Source: Candidatus Nitrospira nitrosa
GTDB lineage: Bacteria > Nitrospirota > Nitrospiria > Nitrospirales > Nitrospiraceae
DNA: 64,000 bases
Assembly: GCF_001458735.1 (NCBI RefSeq)
Contig: NZ_CZQA01000009.1
Location: forward strand, 248,001 to 312,000
Direction: 5' to 3'
Below the pieces are notes generated by a model. The model was not told the origin of the DNA, did not search any database, and saw only the letters and a program-made list of their open reading frames with translations. A program made the position numbers and the translations under genes. This document shows, in pieces, positions 7,951-16,875 of the stretch (position 1 is its first letter; each line of letters begins with the position of its first letter).

Positions 7951-9042
7951 ATGACGATTCTGTTCCGATATATCCTTCGCGAATATTCGAAAATATTCGG
8001 CATGTGTTTCTCCGGCCTGGTGACGATCTATTTAGTCATCGATTTTTTCGAAAAAGTCCGTCGCTTTCTTCGCTATGAATCTGGCATCCTGCCGATTCTG
8101 TTGTACTTTGCACTGAAGATCCCCTCCATTTCTTTCCAAGTCGCGCCGTTTGCCGTTCTCGTCGCCACGCTGCTGACGCTCGGCCTTCTCTCACGCAGTA
8201 ACGAGATCACGGCGATGCGAAGCTGTGGGGTGAGTTTGCTCTGGATGTCCTCCCCCTTTCTCCTCTTCGCCAGCGGTCTCTCGTTCATCCTCTTCAGCTT
8301 CAGTTCAACGATCATCCCCCTCGCCTCCGAAAAGGCCGAGGAGGTCCGTGCGGTCCAAATCGAGCAGAAACCGGTGCCTGTCACCGTCACCGCCGTTCAA
8401 CCGTGGGCTCGGATCAGCGCGAATAGCCTCATGAAGATTACCGAAATCGATGCGGAAGGTAAGACCCTGCGAGGGATACGTATTTTTTATTTTCGCCCAC
8501 CGTTCCAGCTCGACCGGATTACAGAGGCGGAGGAAGCCCGCTATGCGACGAACGGCTGGGTCCTTCGCAACGGACATCACCGCCAATTTCACGAGAATGA
8601 GACCGTAGAGCTCGCTCGATTTTCTGAACAGGCCATCAACCTTCCGCTCATTCCAGACGATTTCTCAAGTTCCCTCGTGGGCAACTCAGAAGCGATGACC
8701 TTCAGGGAAATTCACGATTACCTTGAGCGCTTTCGCGAGGAAGGATTTACGTTTTCCCGTCTGCTGACGGACTACTATGATCGTATGGCGTTGCCCTTGG
8801 TCACCATCGTGATGGTCCTTGTCGGCATTGCGTTGAGTCTCCGGCGGAGCGGAGTTCGTGGAGGCAGTATGACGGTGGGAATCGGGCAAGCCTTCATTGT
8901 GGGATTTTGCTATTGGACCACGCATTCCGTTGCCATCGCGTTGGGAAGAGGAGGAGCACTGGCACCTGTGTTAGCCGGTTGGATGGCGAACGCCCTCTTC
9001 TTGAGCTTCGGTCTGTATTTATTGCTAAAAGTTCGCCATTAG
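7951..9042 (+). CDS. lptG: LPS export ABC transporter permease LptG
   Basis: A 363-residue partner of LptF in LptB2FG. It begins MTILFRYILREY, the typical LptG start, followed by transmembrane segments, the periplasmic jellyroll domain (about residues 130-265) and a C-terminal block with PLVTIVMVLVGIALSLRRSG. It is encoded 4 bp after lptF and surely cotranscribed. The lptF/lptG tandem order is the usual one. The Gly/Arg-containing cytoplasmic coupling segment RSGVRGGS is present. Confidence 0.93.
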   Translation: MTILFRYILREYSKIFGMCFSGLVTIYLVIDFFEKVRRFLRYESGILPILLYFALKIPSISFQVAPFAVLVATLLTLGLLSRSNEITAMRSCGVSLLWMSSPFLLFASGLSFILFSFSSTIIPLASEKAEEVRAVQIEQKPVPVTVTAVQPWARISANSLMKITEIDAEGKTLRGIRIFYFRPPFQLDRITEAEEARYATNGWVLRNGHHRQFHENETVELARFSEQAINLPLIPDDFSSSLVGNSEAMTFREIHDYLERFREEGFTFSRLLTDYYDRMALPLVTIVMVLVGIALSLRRSGVRGGSMTVGIGQAFIVGFCYWTTHSVAIALGRGGALAPVLAGWMANALFLSFGLYLLLKVRH

Positions 9043-9067
9043 ACACCCGTTTCTTAGTTGACTGTCT

Positions 9068-9101
9068 ACCGGTCTTCCGGTAAGAAAGGCGCCGTGGCGC
9101 C
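9068..9101. other. Two small tandem hairpins between lptG and fabF-like gene
   Basis: ACCGG-tctt-CCGGT (9068-9081) and GGCGCC-gt-GGCGCC (9088-9101) precede the AAGGAGGG ribosome-binding site of the next gene. They could be a weak terminator or an mRNA processing site. There is no U-tract. Confidence 0.35.
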
Positions 9102-9120
9102 ACTATAAGGAGGGAGAAGC

Positions 9121-10377
9121 ATGGCCTCACGTGTTGTGATCACAGGTCTTGGAGTGATATCTCCGATCGGCATCGGTGTGAGCGAATTCTGGAAATCGGC
9201 GCTGACCGGTCGTTCGGGAGTAACCGCCATTCCCTCCCTAGGGTGGGCTCCCATGTCAGACTACCGTTCTCGAGTAGCCGGTCAGGTCCATAATTTCTCA
9301 CCAGAGCAATACCTGACCGCCACCCAAGCCAGTCGCGTCGATCGGTACGCACAGTTTGCCTTAGTTGCTGCGAAGGAAGCGTTGGCCGACGCTGACCTCA
9401 ATATGGCAAAAGAACGCCCTCACCGCGTGGGAGTCATCGTCGGAGCGGGCATGGGCGGGATGGTCATGGGTGAGCGTGAGATTACACAACTCTTTAAAAC
9501 CCAACGCCCCCATCGTGTCCATCCCAATTTTATTCCGACCATTACCCTCAATTCCGCCTCGGGGATTGTTGCCATGGCGCATGGAGCCAAAGGCCCCAAT
9601 CTCACCATCTCAACGGCCTGTTCGTCCAGTGCTCATGCCCTCGGCCAGGCGCTCCAGTGCATTCGTACCGGTCAGGCCGATGTCGTCATTGCCGTGGGCG
9701 CCGATGCCAGCATTACCCCGCTGGTGTTTGCAGGGTTCTGCTCACTGCGCGCCCTATCCAGTGAGTTTAACGATGCTCCTGAACGCGCGTCGCGCCCCTT
9801 CGACCGACGTCGGGACGGCTTCGTCATGGGTGAGGGGGCAGCCGCACTCATCGTGGAATCCTTGGCGCATGCCAAAAAACGGAAGGCCAGAGTGTATGCC
9901 GAGCTCGCGGGCTATGCAGCGACGAGTGAGGCCTACCACATGGTGATTCCTCAGGAAGACGGGCAAGAAATCAGCATGACCATGAAGATCGGCCTGGAAT
10001 CCGCCGGGATCGGCTCCGAACAGGTCGACTACATTAATGCCCATGCGACCTCAACAACGATCGGAGATGCCGTCGAGACAAAGGCGATTCGGAACCTCTT
10101 CAAGAATCGCGCGGACAAGATTGCCATCAGTGCCACAAAGTCCCTCGTCGGCCATACGCTTGGCGCGGCCGGTGCGATCGGGGCCGTTGCGACCACGATG
10201 GCGATCCATACCGGGCAGATTCACCCGACCGCCAACTATGAAGAACCTGACCCAGACTGTCGGTTGGACGGCATCCGTCAGGCGGTGCAAGAACGAAAGA
10301 TTCGGTATGCCCTCTTAAATGCATTTGGATTCGGCAGCAACAATGCCACTGTGGTGTTCAAGAAATTTGTGGCGTAA
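9121..10377 (+). CDS. Beta-ketoacyl-ACP synthase II-like condensing enzyme
   Basis: A 418-residue thiolase-fold enzyme of the FabF/KAS II family, which condenses an acyl chain with malonyl-ACP. The Cys-His-His triad is readable: Cys167 in TACSSSAHAL, His308 in INAHATSTT and His345 in LVGHTLGAAG. The C-terminal FGFGSNNATVVF is the standard end. AAGGAGGG lies just before the ATG. The next genes are an acyl carrier protein and lpxD, so this copy may be dedicated to a special acyl chain for the envelope and may not be the housekeeping FabF. That is inference from context. Confidence 0.92.
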   Translation: MASRVVITGLGVISPIGIGVSEFWKSALTGRSGVTAIPSLGWAPMSDYRSRVAGQVHNFSPEQYLTATQASRVDRYAQFALVAAKEALADADLNMAKERPHRVGVIVGAGMGGMVMGEREITQLFKTQRPHRVHPNFIPTITLNSASGIVAMAHGAKGPNLTISTACSSSAHALGQALQCIRTGQADVVIAVGADASITPLVFAGFCSLRALSSEFNDAPERASRPFDRRRDGFVMGEGAAALIVESLAHAKKRKARVYAELAGYAATSEAYHMVIPQEDGQEISMTMKIGLESAGIGSEQVDYINAHATSTTIGDAVETKAIRNLFKNRADKIAISATKSLVGHTLGAAGAIGAVATTMAIHTGQIHPTANYEEPDPDCRLDGIRQAVQERKIRYALLNAFGFGSNNATVVFKKFVA

Positions 10378-10394
10378 GTACTGAATGATTGATC

Positions 10395-10436
10395 ATGAGG
10401 CGCCTTGGTCGCGGACGCGACCGCGACAGGCCTCAT
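10395..10436 (+). other. Intercistronic stem-loop between fabF-like and acp genes
   Basis: An outer 7-bp stem (ATGAGGC at 10395-10401 with GCCTCAT at 10430-10436) encloses an inner GGTCGC/GCGACC stem with a 4-base loop. No U-tract follows, so it is more likely an mRNA-stability or attenuation element than a full terminator. Confidence 0.45.
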
Positions 10437-10457
10437 TCCACTGAAGGAGTACTCATA

Positions 10458-10916
10458 ATGACTGAGCGGATCGACCCTGCGATCACAGAGAAAATCGTGC
10501 ATGCCTTGGCCACCTACCTGAAACGAGACCCTGCGTCCATTACGGAGAGCCACCACCTCCGCGATGATCTCGGACTCGACTCAGTCGCCGTCATCGAATT
10601 ACTGTTCGAGATCGAAGAACGGTTTAAACTTCAAATTCCCGATCAAGATCTTCCAGGGCTCAGTACCGTCGGATCCGTGGCTGCCTACGTCCAACGGCAG
10701 CTCGCTGCACAGCCGTCGAATGCTAAATCGGAATCACTCAAGCCAGCAACACCCTCCAAGGCTACATCGAAAAAACCTGCCTCGAAGAAGGCACCCCTGT
10801 CGCGATCGGCTTCAAAGAAGCCCTCGCCTCCAAAATCCAAACCTGCCTCCTCGAAGAAGCCCAAGGCGACGTCGTCGGTGGTCTCAAAGACCAAGAAGAA
10901 GGGTGCAACACGATGA
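10458..10916 (+). CDS. Acyl carrier protein with lysine/proline/serine-rich C-terminal tail
   Basis: A 152-residue protein. Residues 1-76 are a complete acyl carrier domain, with the phosphopantetheine site Ser42 in [12 protein letters not shown] and the usual acidic helix after it ([15 protein letters not shown]). Residues from about 78 to the end form a strongly basic, low-complexity tail of K, S, P and A repeats ([29 protein letters not shown]), resembling histone-H1-like tails. Ordinary ACPs are about 75-80 residues and acidic, so the tail is unusual. GAAGGAG precedes the ATG. The stop overlaps the lpxD start by 4 nt, so the two are translationally coupled. It may deliver a specific hydroxyacyl chain to LpxD; this is inference. 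Confidence 0.85.
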   Translation: MTERIDPAITEKIVHALATYLKRDPASITESHHLRDDLGLDSVAVIELLFEIEERFKLQIPDQDLPGLSTVGSVAAYVQRQLAAQPSNAKSESLKPATPSKATSKKPASKKAPLSRSASKKPSPPKSKPASSKKPKATSSVVSKTKKKGATR

Positions 10917-12004
10917 GCAAGCCTCAACTCCCTACCCCACTTACGCTCGCCCAAATCCACGAAGTCGTTGGCGGCACCGTTCACGGTGACCTCCAGACGC
11001 AGGTCTCTGCGCTGACCAGCCTCAGCCAAGCCAACTCCTGTGCCTTGTCCTTCGTGACTAACGATAAAATAGCCAAGGCTGCTGGGAACGTGCAGGTTGC
11101 GGCCCTTCTGATCCATCGATATCAGCCGGATCTGACCACACCCCAAATCGTGGTCGACAATCCCTTGTTGGCCTTCGCGCGCGTTGCACAAACGTTTTTT
11201 GTCCAGACCCCGCCTCCCAGAGGCATTGACGACCATGTCATGCAAGGGACTGATGTACGAATCGGATCCGACCCGTCTATTTGGCCGTTTGTGACGCTCG
11301 GCGACCGCGTCACGATTGGGAACCGCGTGACTCTCTACCCGGGAGTCTTTGTTGGATCAGATTCAACGATCGGGGATGATTGCGTGCTCTATCCCAATGT
11401 TGTAGTCCGGGAAGGTTGTTCCCTTGGCGCTCGCGTGATCGTCCATAGCTGCACGGTCATCGGGGCTGATGGGTTCGGCTATGTCCAACATCAGGGCCGG
11501 CACCATAAGGTCCCGCAACTCGGCGGCGTCATCATTGAAGACGATGTGGAACTCGGCGCAAATGTGACGATTGATCGCGCCACGTTGGGCCATACCCTGA
11601 TCAAACAGGGAACCAAAGTCGATAATTTGGTCCAAATTGCTCACAATGTCACCGTCGGAGAGCACTGCATTCTGGTCGCGCAGGTAGGTATCGCCGGAAG
11701 TACGACCATCGGCCGGTACGTCATGATCGGTGGTCAGGCGGGACTTGCCGATCACCTCACAATTGGTGATCAGGTAATGATCGCGGCCAAATCGGGAGTC
11801 AATCGCAGTATCGAGCCCAATCAAATCGTCGGTGGCATCCCCGCGATGCCACGAGACAAGGCTCTCAGGATCCAGGGTGGGATCTTTCAGCTTCCTGAAA
11901 CACGAGAGATGGTCCGTAAACTAGAAGAGCGTGTCACCACTCTGGAGCGCCAAGCCCAGACAGCAGCACGACGAACATCCGGAAAAAAGAAGCGTCGTGC
12001 TTGA
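10913..12004 (+). CDS. lpxD: UDP-3-O-(3-hydroxyacyl)glucosamine N-acyltransferase LpxD
   Basis: A 363-residue third-step enzyme of lipid A synthesis, moving a 3-hydroxyacyl chain from ACP to the 2-amino group of UDP-3-O-acylglucosamine. It has an N-terminal uridine-binding domain (residues about 1-105, ending [12 protein letters not shown]) and a left-handed parallel beta-helix of hexapeptide repeats ([11 protein letters not shown]...[14 protein letters not shown]). The [17 protein letters not shown] segment carries the family's conserved catalytic-region histidine. [14 protein letters not shown] and [10 protein letters not shown] are further LpxD signatures. The C-terminus ends in a short basic coil (SGKKKRRA). 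The ATG overlaps the ACP stop. Confidence 0.95.
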   Translation: MSKPQLPTPLTLAQIHEVVGGTVHGDLQTQVSALTSLSQANSCALSFVTNDKIAKAAGNVQVAALLIHRYQPDLTTPQIVVDNPLLAFARVAQTFFVQTPPPRGIDDHVMQGTDVRIGSDPSIWPFVTLGDRVTIGNRVTLYPGVFVGSDSTIGDDCVLYPNVVVREGCSLGARVIVHSCTVIGADGFGYVQHQGRHHKVPQLGGVIIEDDVELGANVTIDRATLGHTLIKQGTKVDNLVQIAHNVTVGEHCILVAQVGIAGSTTIGRYVMIGGQAGLADHLTIGDQVMIAAKSGVNRSIEPNQIVGGIPAMPRDKALRIQGGIFQLPETREMVRKLEERVTTLERQAQTAARRTSGKKKRRA

Positions 12005-12015
12005 CGATCCATCCC

Positions 12016-12549
12016 TCATGACTTTGCAACGGTGATCACTCGCCGCCAGAGGAACATCTTGGCCCAATAGAATCCCGCCCATGGCATGAGAATGGCTGGA
12101 ATCATGTGCACATGGCCATACGAAAACGCGGCAACGGCGCTTCCCACAAGCAACAGGATACCCAGACCGTAGGCCAGGGGAATCAGTTGACGTCCTGAGT
12201 GTTCAATGTCCGGGGCTACGGATTGTTTCTTGAGCTTGCCCTTCTGTCTGTTCAAACCATCCCGCATCCGTGCGGCCAGAACCTCCGGAAACTCTCGGAG
12301 AAGATACCGCTGATACAGGGTTTGTGCCGCTCCGAGACCTATCCCGGACAAAAATAGACCTGAGCTTTGATAAAAGGTATCCCAGGTATAACTCTCAGTC
12401 CCGAGCAACTGATAGCCAAGCCCCCCAACACTCCCAACTAGACAGACCAGACCGAGAAAGCCGGATGGAAATAGAATATACGTCTTCACATACTCGAGCG
12501 CCTGCTGCATCGTATGCTGCGGGTGATTCACCGTAATAAGTTTTGGCAC
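12016..12549 (-). CDS. Membrane protein of unknown function
   Basis: A 177-residue protein with about four hydrophobic segments in two pairs: FPSGFLGLVCLVGSVGGLGYQLL and SGLFLSGIGLGAAQTL, then a basic loop, then AYGLGILLLVGSAVAAFSYGH and MIPAILMPWAGFYWAKMF. The start is GTG at 12549 with AAAGG seven bases upstream; a later ATG at codon 14 is possible. No family was recognised. It is convergent with lpxD (11 bp between stops) and has no evident operon partner. Confidence 0.6.
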   Translation of the reverse strand: MPKLITVNHPQHTMQQALEYVKTYILFPSGFLGLVCLVGSVGGLGYQLLGTESYTWDTFYQSSGLFLSGIGLGAAQTLYQRYLLREFPEVLAARMRDGLNRQKGKLKKQSVAPDIEHSGRQLIPLAYGLGILLLVGSAVAAFSYGHVHMIPAILMPWAGFYWAKMFLWRRVITVAKS

Positions 12550-12890
12550 GCAATTGCCTTTCTAGTTCAAGAGAGAACTGATCAGTGGAAGAGCATTATA
12601 ACGATCTCCTGCTTCCCAGAAAAGTGGGGATCTCTCCACTATGACCTCTCTCCTTCTATTCAGACATCATGGAGAAATTTATCTATACCATTGAGATTAT
12701 TGATGTATTCTCATCCTGCCTTTCTGAATCAACCTTGGCGACACACAATGCGACCTCATATCGATCTGACAAGCGACCCATGCCATGACGGATTTCGTAC
12801 TCCGCGGAGGAAGGGAAATTCGAAGGACAACCAGGCTCGGACAGAGCGAGGGATCAACCAGCACCGAGAAAAGAGCAGATTACTGCTTGA
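12550..12890. other. Intergenic region without recognisable gene
   Basis: 341 bp between the start of the membrane protein gene and the end of the HD-GYP gene. It is AT-richer than its flanks. No open frame reads like a protein and no U-tract terminator was recognised. Confidence 0.5.
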
Positions 12891-13916
12891 TTAAAACCGA
12901 TGTTTTTTAGTTTCAACAACCGCCTGAAGACTTGATGCGATGGCATCAAGACTCTCAAGTAACGAGGTGAAATGATCCGAAACACCAATCGTTGAAGAAG
13001 ACTTCGGCGGCATCGACAACACCGTTCCCACCTGAGCATGACCTGCGACAGGCGGTTTTACGGTTTCAATAACCGAGATCAACGGAGTTTGGCTCAAATC
13101 CAGCTCATGAGATTGCGCGTTATCTCCTCGTTCTTCGCCTGTCACCTTCACGACGGGACGAAGAGGATAGCGACTGTTGATCTTCACCACGACTCCCACA
13201 GCCCCGGTGGTGAGCCGAACCGTGGTTCCAAGCGGATACACCGACAACTGCTCAACCAGAGCCTTAAGAATCTCTCGGGGAAAGGCGGCCCGTTCAGCCA
13301 CAAGCAGTTCCCTCACGGCTTCATGCGGGAAGAGCCTGGTGCGATAGGGACGCTCACTGACCAAAGCGTCAAATACATCGACCACTCCACAGATCTGGGC
13401 CATTTCATGGATCTGTCTTCCCTTGAGGCGATGGGGATACCCCTGTCCGTTCCATCGCTCATGCGCCTGACATGTCACTTGTGCCAACCACTGTAAGGCG
13501 GGATCACACGCGAGAATGATCTCAACCCCACGTTCCGGATGTTGTTCAATCAGCGCCCGTTCCTCTGGCGTGAGTCTTCCACTCTTGGTCAGCAATCCTG
13601 AAGGTACCGCAAATAACCCGATATCATGAACAAGTCCGGCAAGTGCGAGTCGACACAGCTCGTCCCCATAGTACCCTAATCCAATCCCAACGCGTGTCCC
13701 TAGGATGGAAACATTCAGGAGATTGGTCAGCAGCGGCGGACCTGGTGGTCCAGACAGCGCTTCGACTACAAGCTCATCCGTCTCATGGAGTGACGCCACG
13801 ATATCCGAAGCAAGCGCTTTAAGACCTCGCAAAGGAATATTTTGCCGTCCCTGGACGGCAACCGCCGTTTCGTCTAAGGTCTGCATCGCTCTTTCGTACC
13901 ACGTTGTCACGAACAT
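12891..13916 (-). CDS. HD-GYP domain protein (putative c-di-GMP phosphodiesterase)
   Basis: 341 residues. An HD-GYP domain occupies about residues 60-220, with the HD doublet in AGLVHDIGLF, a further metal-site His in IEQHPERGVEI and the signature HERWNGQGYP. These enzymes hydrolyse cyclic di-GMP. The position usually held by the first metal-binding His is taken by Asn (LLNVSILG), so activity or metal count may differ. The C-terminal 110 residues include a beta-rich segment (TVRLTTGAVGVVVKINSRYPLRPVVKV) often seen after such domains. No receiver or membrane segment is present. It closes the chemosensory gene run, linking that pathway to c-di-GMP by context. Confidence 0.85.
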   Translation of the reverse strand: MFVTTWYERAMQTLDETAVAVQGRQNIPLRGLKALASDIVASLHETDELVVEALSGPPGPPLLTNLLNVSILGTRVGIGLGYYGDELCRLALAGLVHDIGLFAVPSGLLTKSGRLTPEERALIEQHPERGVEIILACDPALQWLAQVTCQAHERWNGQGYPHRLKGRQIHEMAQICGVVDVFDALVSERPYRTRLFPHEAVRELLVAERAAFPREILKALVEQLSVYPLGTTVRLTTGAVGVVVKINSRYPLRPVVKVTGEERGDNAQSHELDLSQTPLISVIETVKPPVAGHAQVGTVLSMPPKSSSTIGVSDHFTSLLESLDAIASSLQAVVETKKHRF

Positions 13917-14203
13917 ACCTCGGCATCGTGGGAGCGATTTTCTCTATCGCCACTGCGTGTAATCAACTCTACCAACATTGACGTGCTCTCTTGGATTACG
14001 GCCCCCCCACTGTCATACCGACGTGAGCTCCCGTTATGAATTGCCTCGGTGAACATAATACTCAGAGTTGAGATCCTGCAACATGGGTGAATGAGAATAG
14101 TCGACGTTCGCACTCACACGGCCTTCTCGATCACCAACAGAACCTGACGGAACCTCACATTGCCATCAGGGCACATAACCAAAACAATCACAGAATTTGC
14201 AGT

Positions 14204-15142
14204 TCAGCGGAATAGAACGCCTTCGATGGCTAGCCGTTCCACTCTCCCACTTTCCACCCATTCTTCGATAGCTTTCATGCACTGGACCAAACGCGATTGG
14301 ACAGCCGCAATACTCTGCCCTGAGATGCTGACCCGTTGTTGCGACACAATGGTAAGAAAACTATGCAGCCCCATGAAGAATGTCATGGCGTGTGAAGCAT
14401 TCACTTGTTGTGCAGCCGACCACAACTGAGCGACGCGCTCCACAGCCATGTGTAGATCCGTTGTAGATGCTCCCGTCGCGGTACCGCTCGATATGAGTGC
14501 CTGGAGAGTACCTGTCAGATGCCCCTCGTGCTGTTGAACAAGCGTGAGGAACCCTTGATCTCCCTCGGTCGAACGATCGAGGAATTCTCGAACTGAATCG
14601 AGCTGATACTGCCCGGTACCACGTTGGATGAGCGCTTCGGCTTGAGCCTGAATGGTCTGGATAAGATTCCGCGGGATTGTGCCTACCGAGCCTGATTTGA
14701 CCTGAAGCTCATGAAGGAGAGTCAATAACTCCTCGGCCTGGATCGTCGCGGGCATACCGTTCTCAGCAGTCTGCGGAGGCGCTGCCTCGAACGTCTCTCC
14801 GGTCACCCGAGTCAGGGCCCCATGAATATGCCCCAACTGTTTACACAAGGCAAGGAAGTCGTCGGACGAAATTTGAACAGATGGATCCTGTAACGCTTCG
14901 ACAAATGGAAGTGCGGAGAAACTCGCTCGCTCGACATCTGTAAGATTGACCGTTGCGGCCGATCCACCAAGATTGCTGATACCGACCTTAATCGTCTGAG
15001 CTAACGACCGATGCCTGCCGGATTCCGGTGCCTGTTGCAGTTCATCAAGTGCGACATGGATCTGCTGAAGCCATTCGTGGGCCTCTTGCACAAAGAGCTC
15101 AACTAGTTCCTTCTGAAACCCATCTTCCGTTTCAACAGGCAT
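14204..15142 (-). CDS. Degenerate HPt-like protein in the chemosensory operon
   Basis: 312 residues. The N-terminus (FQKELVELFVQEAHEWLQQIHVALDELQQ) is the first helix pair of an HPt (CheA P1-like) domain. The segment where HPt domains carry H-x-L-K-G-S reads ISNLGGSAATVNL, so the phosphorylatable His is replaced by Ser. The middle (about 130-200) is helical, and a C-terminal helical domain (about 210-312) has no assigned family. Lacking the acceptor His, it is probably a binding or scaffold partner of the CheA or receiver proteins; that is inference. It lies 59 bp after the receiver/coiled-coil gene on the same strand. Confidence 0.65.
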   Translation of the reverse strand: MPVETEDGFQKELVELFVQEAHEWLQQIHVALDELQQAPESGRHRSLAQTIKVGISNLGGSAATVNLTDVERASFSALPFVEALQDPSVQISSDDFLALCKQLGHIHGALTRVTGETFEAAPPQTAENGMPATIQAEELLTLLHELQVKSGSVGTIPRNLIQTIQAQAEALIQRGTGQYQLDSVREFLDRSTEGDQGFLTLVQQHEGHLTGTLQALISSGTATGASTTDLHMAVERVAQLWSAAQQVNASHAMTFFMGLHSFLTIVSQQRVSISGQSIAAVQSRLVQCMKAIEEWVESGRVERLAIEGVLFR

Positions 15143-15201
15143 GCGCGTTGATCCTTCAGCACGACCCCGGTCACAAATGAGCTCCAGAGACCCAGCCTAT
15201 G

Positions 15202-16389
15202 CTATCCTTTGCCACTTCCAAGCTGAGATGCCAACCCAGCGATTTCCCCTAACTTTCTCACTAGTTCCTCAAATCGTTTGCTCGCACTCTCGGCAGACTG
15301 TTCCGCTTCCAGCACCCGTTGCGTCAGCACTCCATTGCGTTCACGTTCCGAGACGAGAAGTCCCTCCAACTCCGGGACTCTCGCAGCCACGCGTTCGAAT
15401 TCTTGTATTCGCTCGGCTGTTTCGGTCTCTTGCTTCTGGTGGGTCAAGAGCTCGGCTTGAAGCGACGCACGTACATGCTGAAGGTCCACGATCTGCTGCT
15501 GGTCAGTTGCCCGGCGCGCCTCCGTATCCTTCACCTTTGCTGAAAGCCCTTCTAATTCGGCAAGCTGTTGAACAAGTTGTTCGGCAGCAGCCCGTTCAGC
15601 TTCCAAAGATGACTCTAATTCCGCCACTCGGCTCGAAGTCGCCTGTGAATTCAACAAGGCCTGCTTCAGTGAGTTGACGACATCTTGTTCTGACTTGAAT
15701 GCGGCTTCCAACTCAGGGATTCTTGCAGCCTGCCGCTCAAGTGTCGTCACCGTTTGCTGCAAATCGCTCACTCGCTGACGTTCGATCGTCAGTTGCGATT
15801 CGATTTCTTTCGCCCGAGTCAGCTGTGCCGTGGACACGGCTAACCGGTCGGTTAGCTCCGCGGAACGAGTACGCTCAGCTTGGAGCTGTCGTTCCAACTC
15901 GCTGACCTGAGTTGCCTCCTGGGGGCCACGCTGCGACGGCTGGCCCGACACAGGGAGGATGCTCTCTGCCGCAGACCCTGGAATGGTCGGTGATGGACTA
16001 ACGGTAGCCGGTGCTGACTCCTGTTTTCGTGCGAGAAGCTCAAAGACTCGATCTTTGAGAGAGGTGCCTTGGAACGGCTTCTTCAAGACCCCATCGGCTC
16101 GACAAGACTCCGCCTGTTTCGTCACTTCATCATTGACGATGCCAGAAATTAGAAGGACAGGTGTCGTGGCAAGCGCGGCCTGTCCGCGGACAAAGGTGCA
16201 CACTTCATACCCGCTCTTGTCCGGCATGATGACATCTGACACCACCACATCGGGTTGTTCCTTTGCAAGATAAGCGAGCGCCTCTTCTCCGTTGGCGGCA
16301 AGTGCGACGGTAAAACCAGCCTCCGTTAGCAGTCGCTCCGCCACTTTTCGCACTGCAATGCTGTCATCCGCAATTAGGATCTTCGGCAT
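15202..16389 (-). CDS. Response-regulator receiver fused to a long coiled coil
   Basis: 395 residues. Residues 1-120 are a receiver domain with the acidic pair D8/D9, phospho-acceptor D52 in VVVSDVIMPDKSGYEV and the conserved Lys in GVLKKPF. A proline/serine-rich linker (about 125-160) leads into about 225 residues of heptad-rich coiled coil (ERQLQAERTRSAELTDRL, repeated R/V-P-E-L-E blocks). There is no DNA-binding or enzymatic output domain. The architecture suggests a phosphorylation-switched scaffold or polar-positioning protein, which is inference. It lies between the CheW pair and the degenerate HPt gene. Confidence 0.85.
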   Translation of the reverse strand: MPKILIADDSIAVRKVAERLLTEAGFTVALAANGEEALAYLAKEQPDVVVSDVIMPDKSGYEVCTFVRGQAALATTPVLLISGIVNDEVTKQAESCRADGVLKKPFQGTSLKDRVFELLARKQESAPATVSPSPTIPGSAAESILPVSGQPSQRGPQEATQVSELERQLQAERTRSAELTDRLAVSTAQLTRAKEIESQLTIERQRVSDLQQTVTTLERQAARIPELEAAFKSEQDVVNSLKQALLNSQATSSRVAELESSLEAERAAAEQLVQQLAELEGLSAKVKDTEARRATDQQQIVDLQHVRASLQAELLTHQKQETETAERIQEFERVAARVPELEGLLVSERERNGVLTQRVLEAEQSAESASKRFEELVRKLGEIAGLASQLGSGKG

Positions 16390-16425
16390 ACTCGCACCTT
16401 TCCTTCATCCCGCGATCAACGGGCA

Positions 16426-16875
16426 TCACCACGAACCCATTCCTAATCTAGACACCGCAAGAATCGGAACTTCTTCCTGACCATGAGCATAGCTGCTTTC
16501 GGCTGGCACATCTCTGTCACGGTAGGGATGAATCAGCGAGAGATCAAGCGTCTGTAGAATCGGAATCTCTTCATCGATACAGATCGCCATATCGCCCAAT
16601 GAATGTTTCACCCTCAGACACAAGAAACTCTTTCCCTGCACTGTGCGTTGGAGCACTGCAGCCAGATCAAAGACCGGGAGGACGATCTGGTTGAGCCGAA
16701 CAACGGCTGAGACAAAAGGAGTTCGACCGGATACTGGGATCGACTCATGCCATTGAGAGATACCCCCAACATCCAAAGTCTTGATCGCTAGCCGTCTTCC
16801 TCCCACAGAAAATACTAAGAGATGCCATGATCGAGGTGTTTCAGGGTGCTGAGAACGGCCATTCGTTCTCAGCAT
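16426..16875 (-). CDS. CheW-like adaptor (divergent)
   Basis: 149 residues forming one CheW-type fold: LLVFSVGGRRLAIKTLDVGGI at the start, PFVSAVVRLNQIVLPVFDLAAVL in the middle and LGDMAICIDEEIPI later. CheW proteins couple receptors to CheA. The sequence is diverged from ordinary CheW and the last 30 residues are not conserved-looking. The ATG overlaps the end of the preceding CheW gene by 7 nt, so translation is coupled. Confidence 0.7.
   Translation of the reverse strand: MLRTNGRSQHPETPRSWHLLVFSVGGRRLAIKTLDVGGISQWHESIPVSGRTPFVSAVVRLNQIVLPVFDLAAVLQRTVQGKSFLCLRVKHSLGDMAICIDEEIPILQTLDLSLIHPYRDRDVPAESSYAHGQEEVPILAVSRLGMGSW

Noticed and set aside
12514-12894. 126-codon plus-strand frame in the gap before the HD-GYP gene
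   Set aside because: No ribosome-binding site; composition unlike neighbouring proteins.
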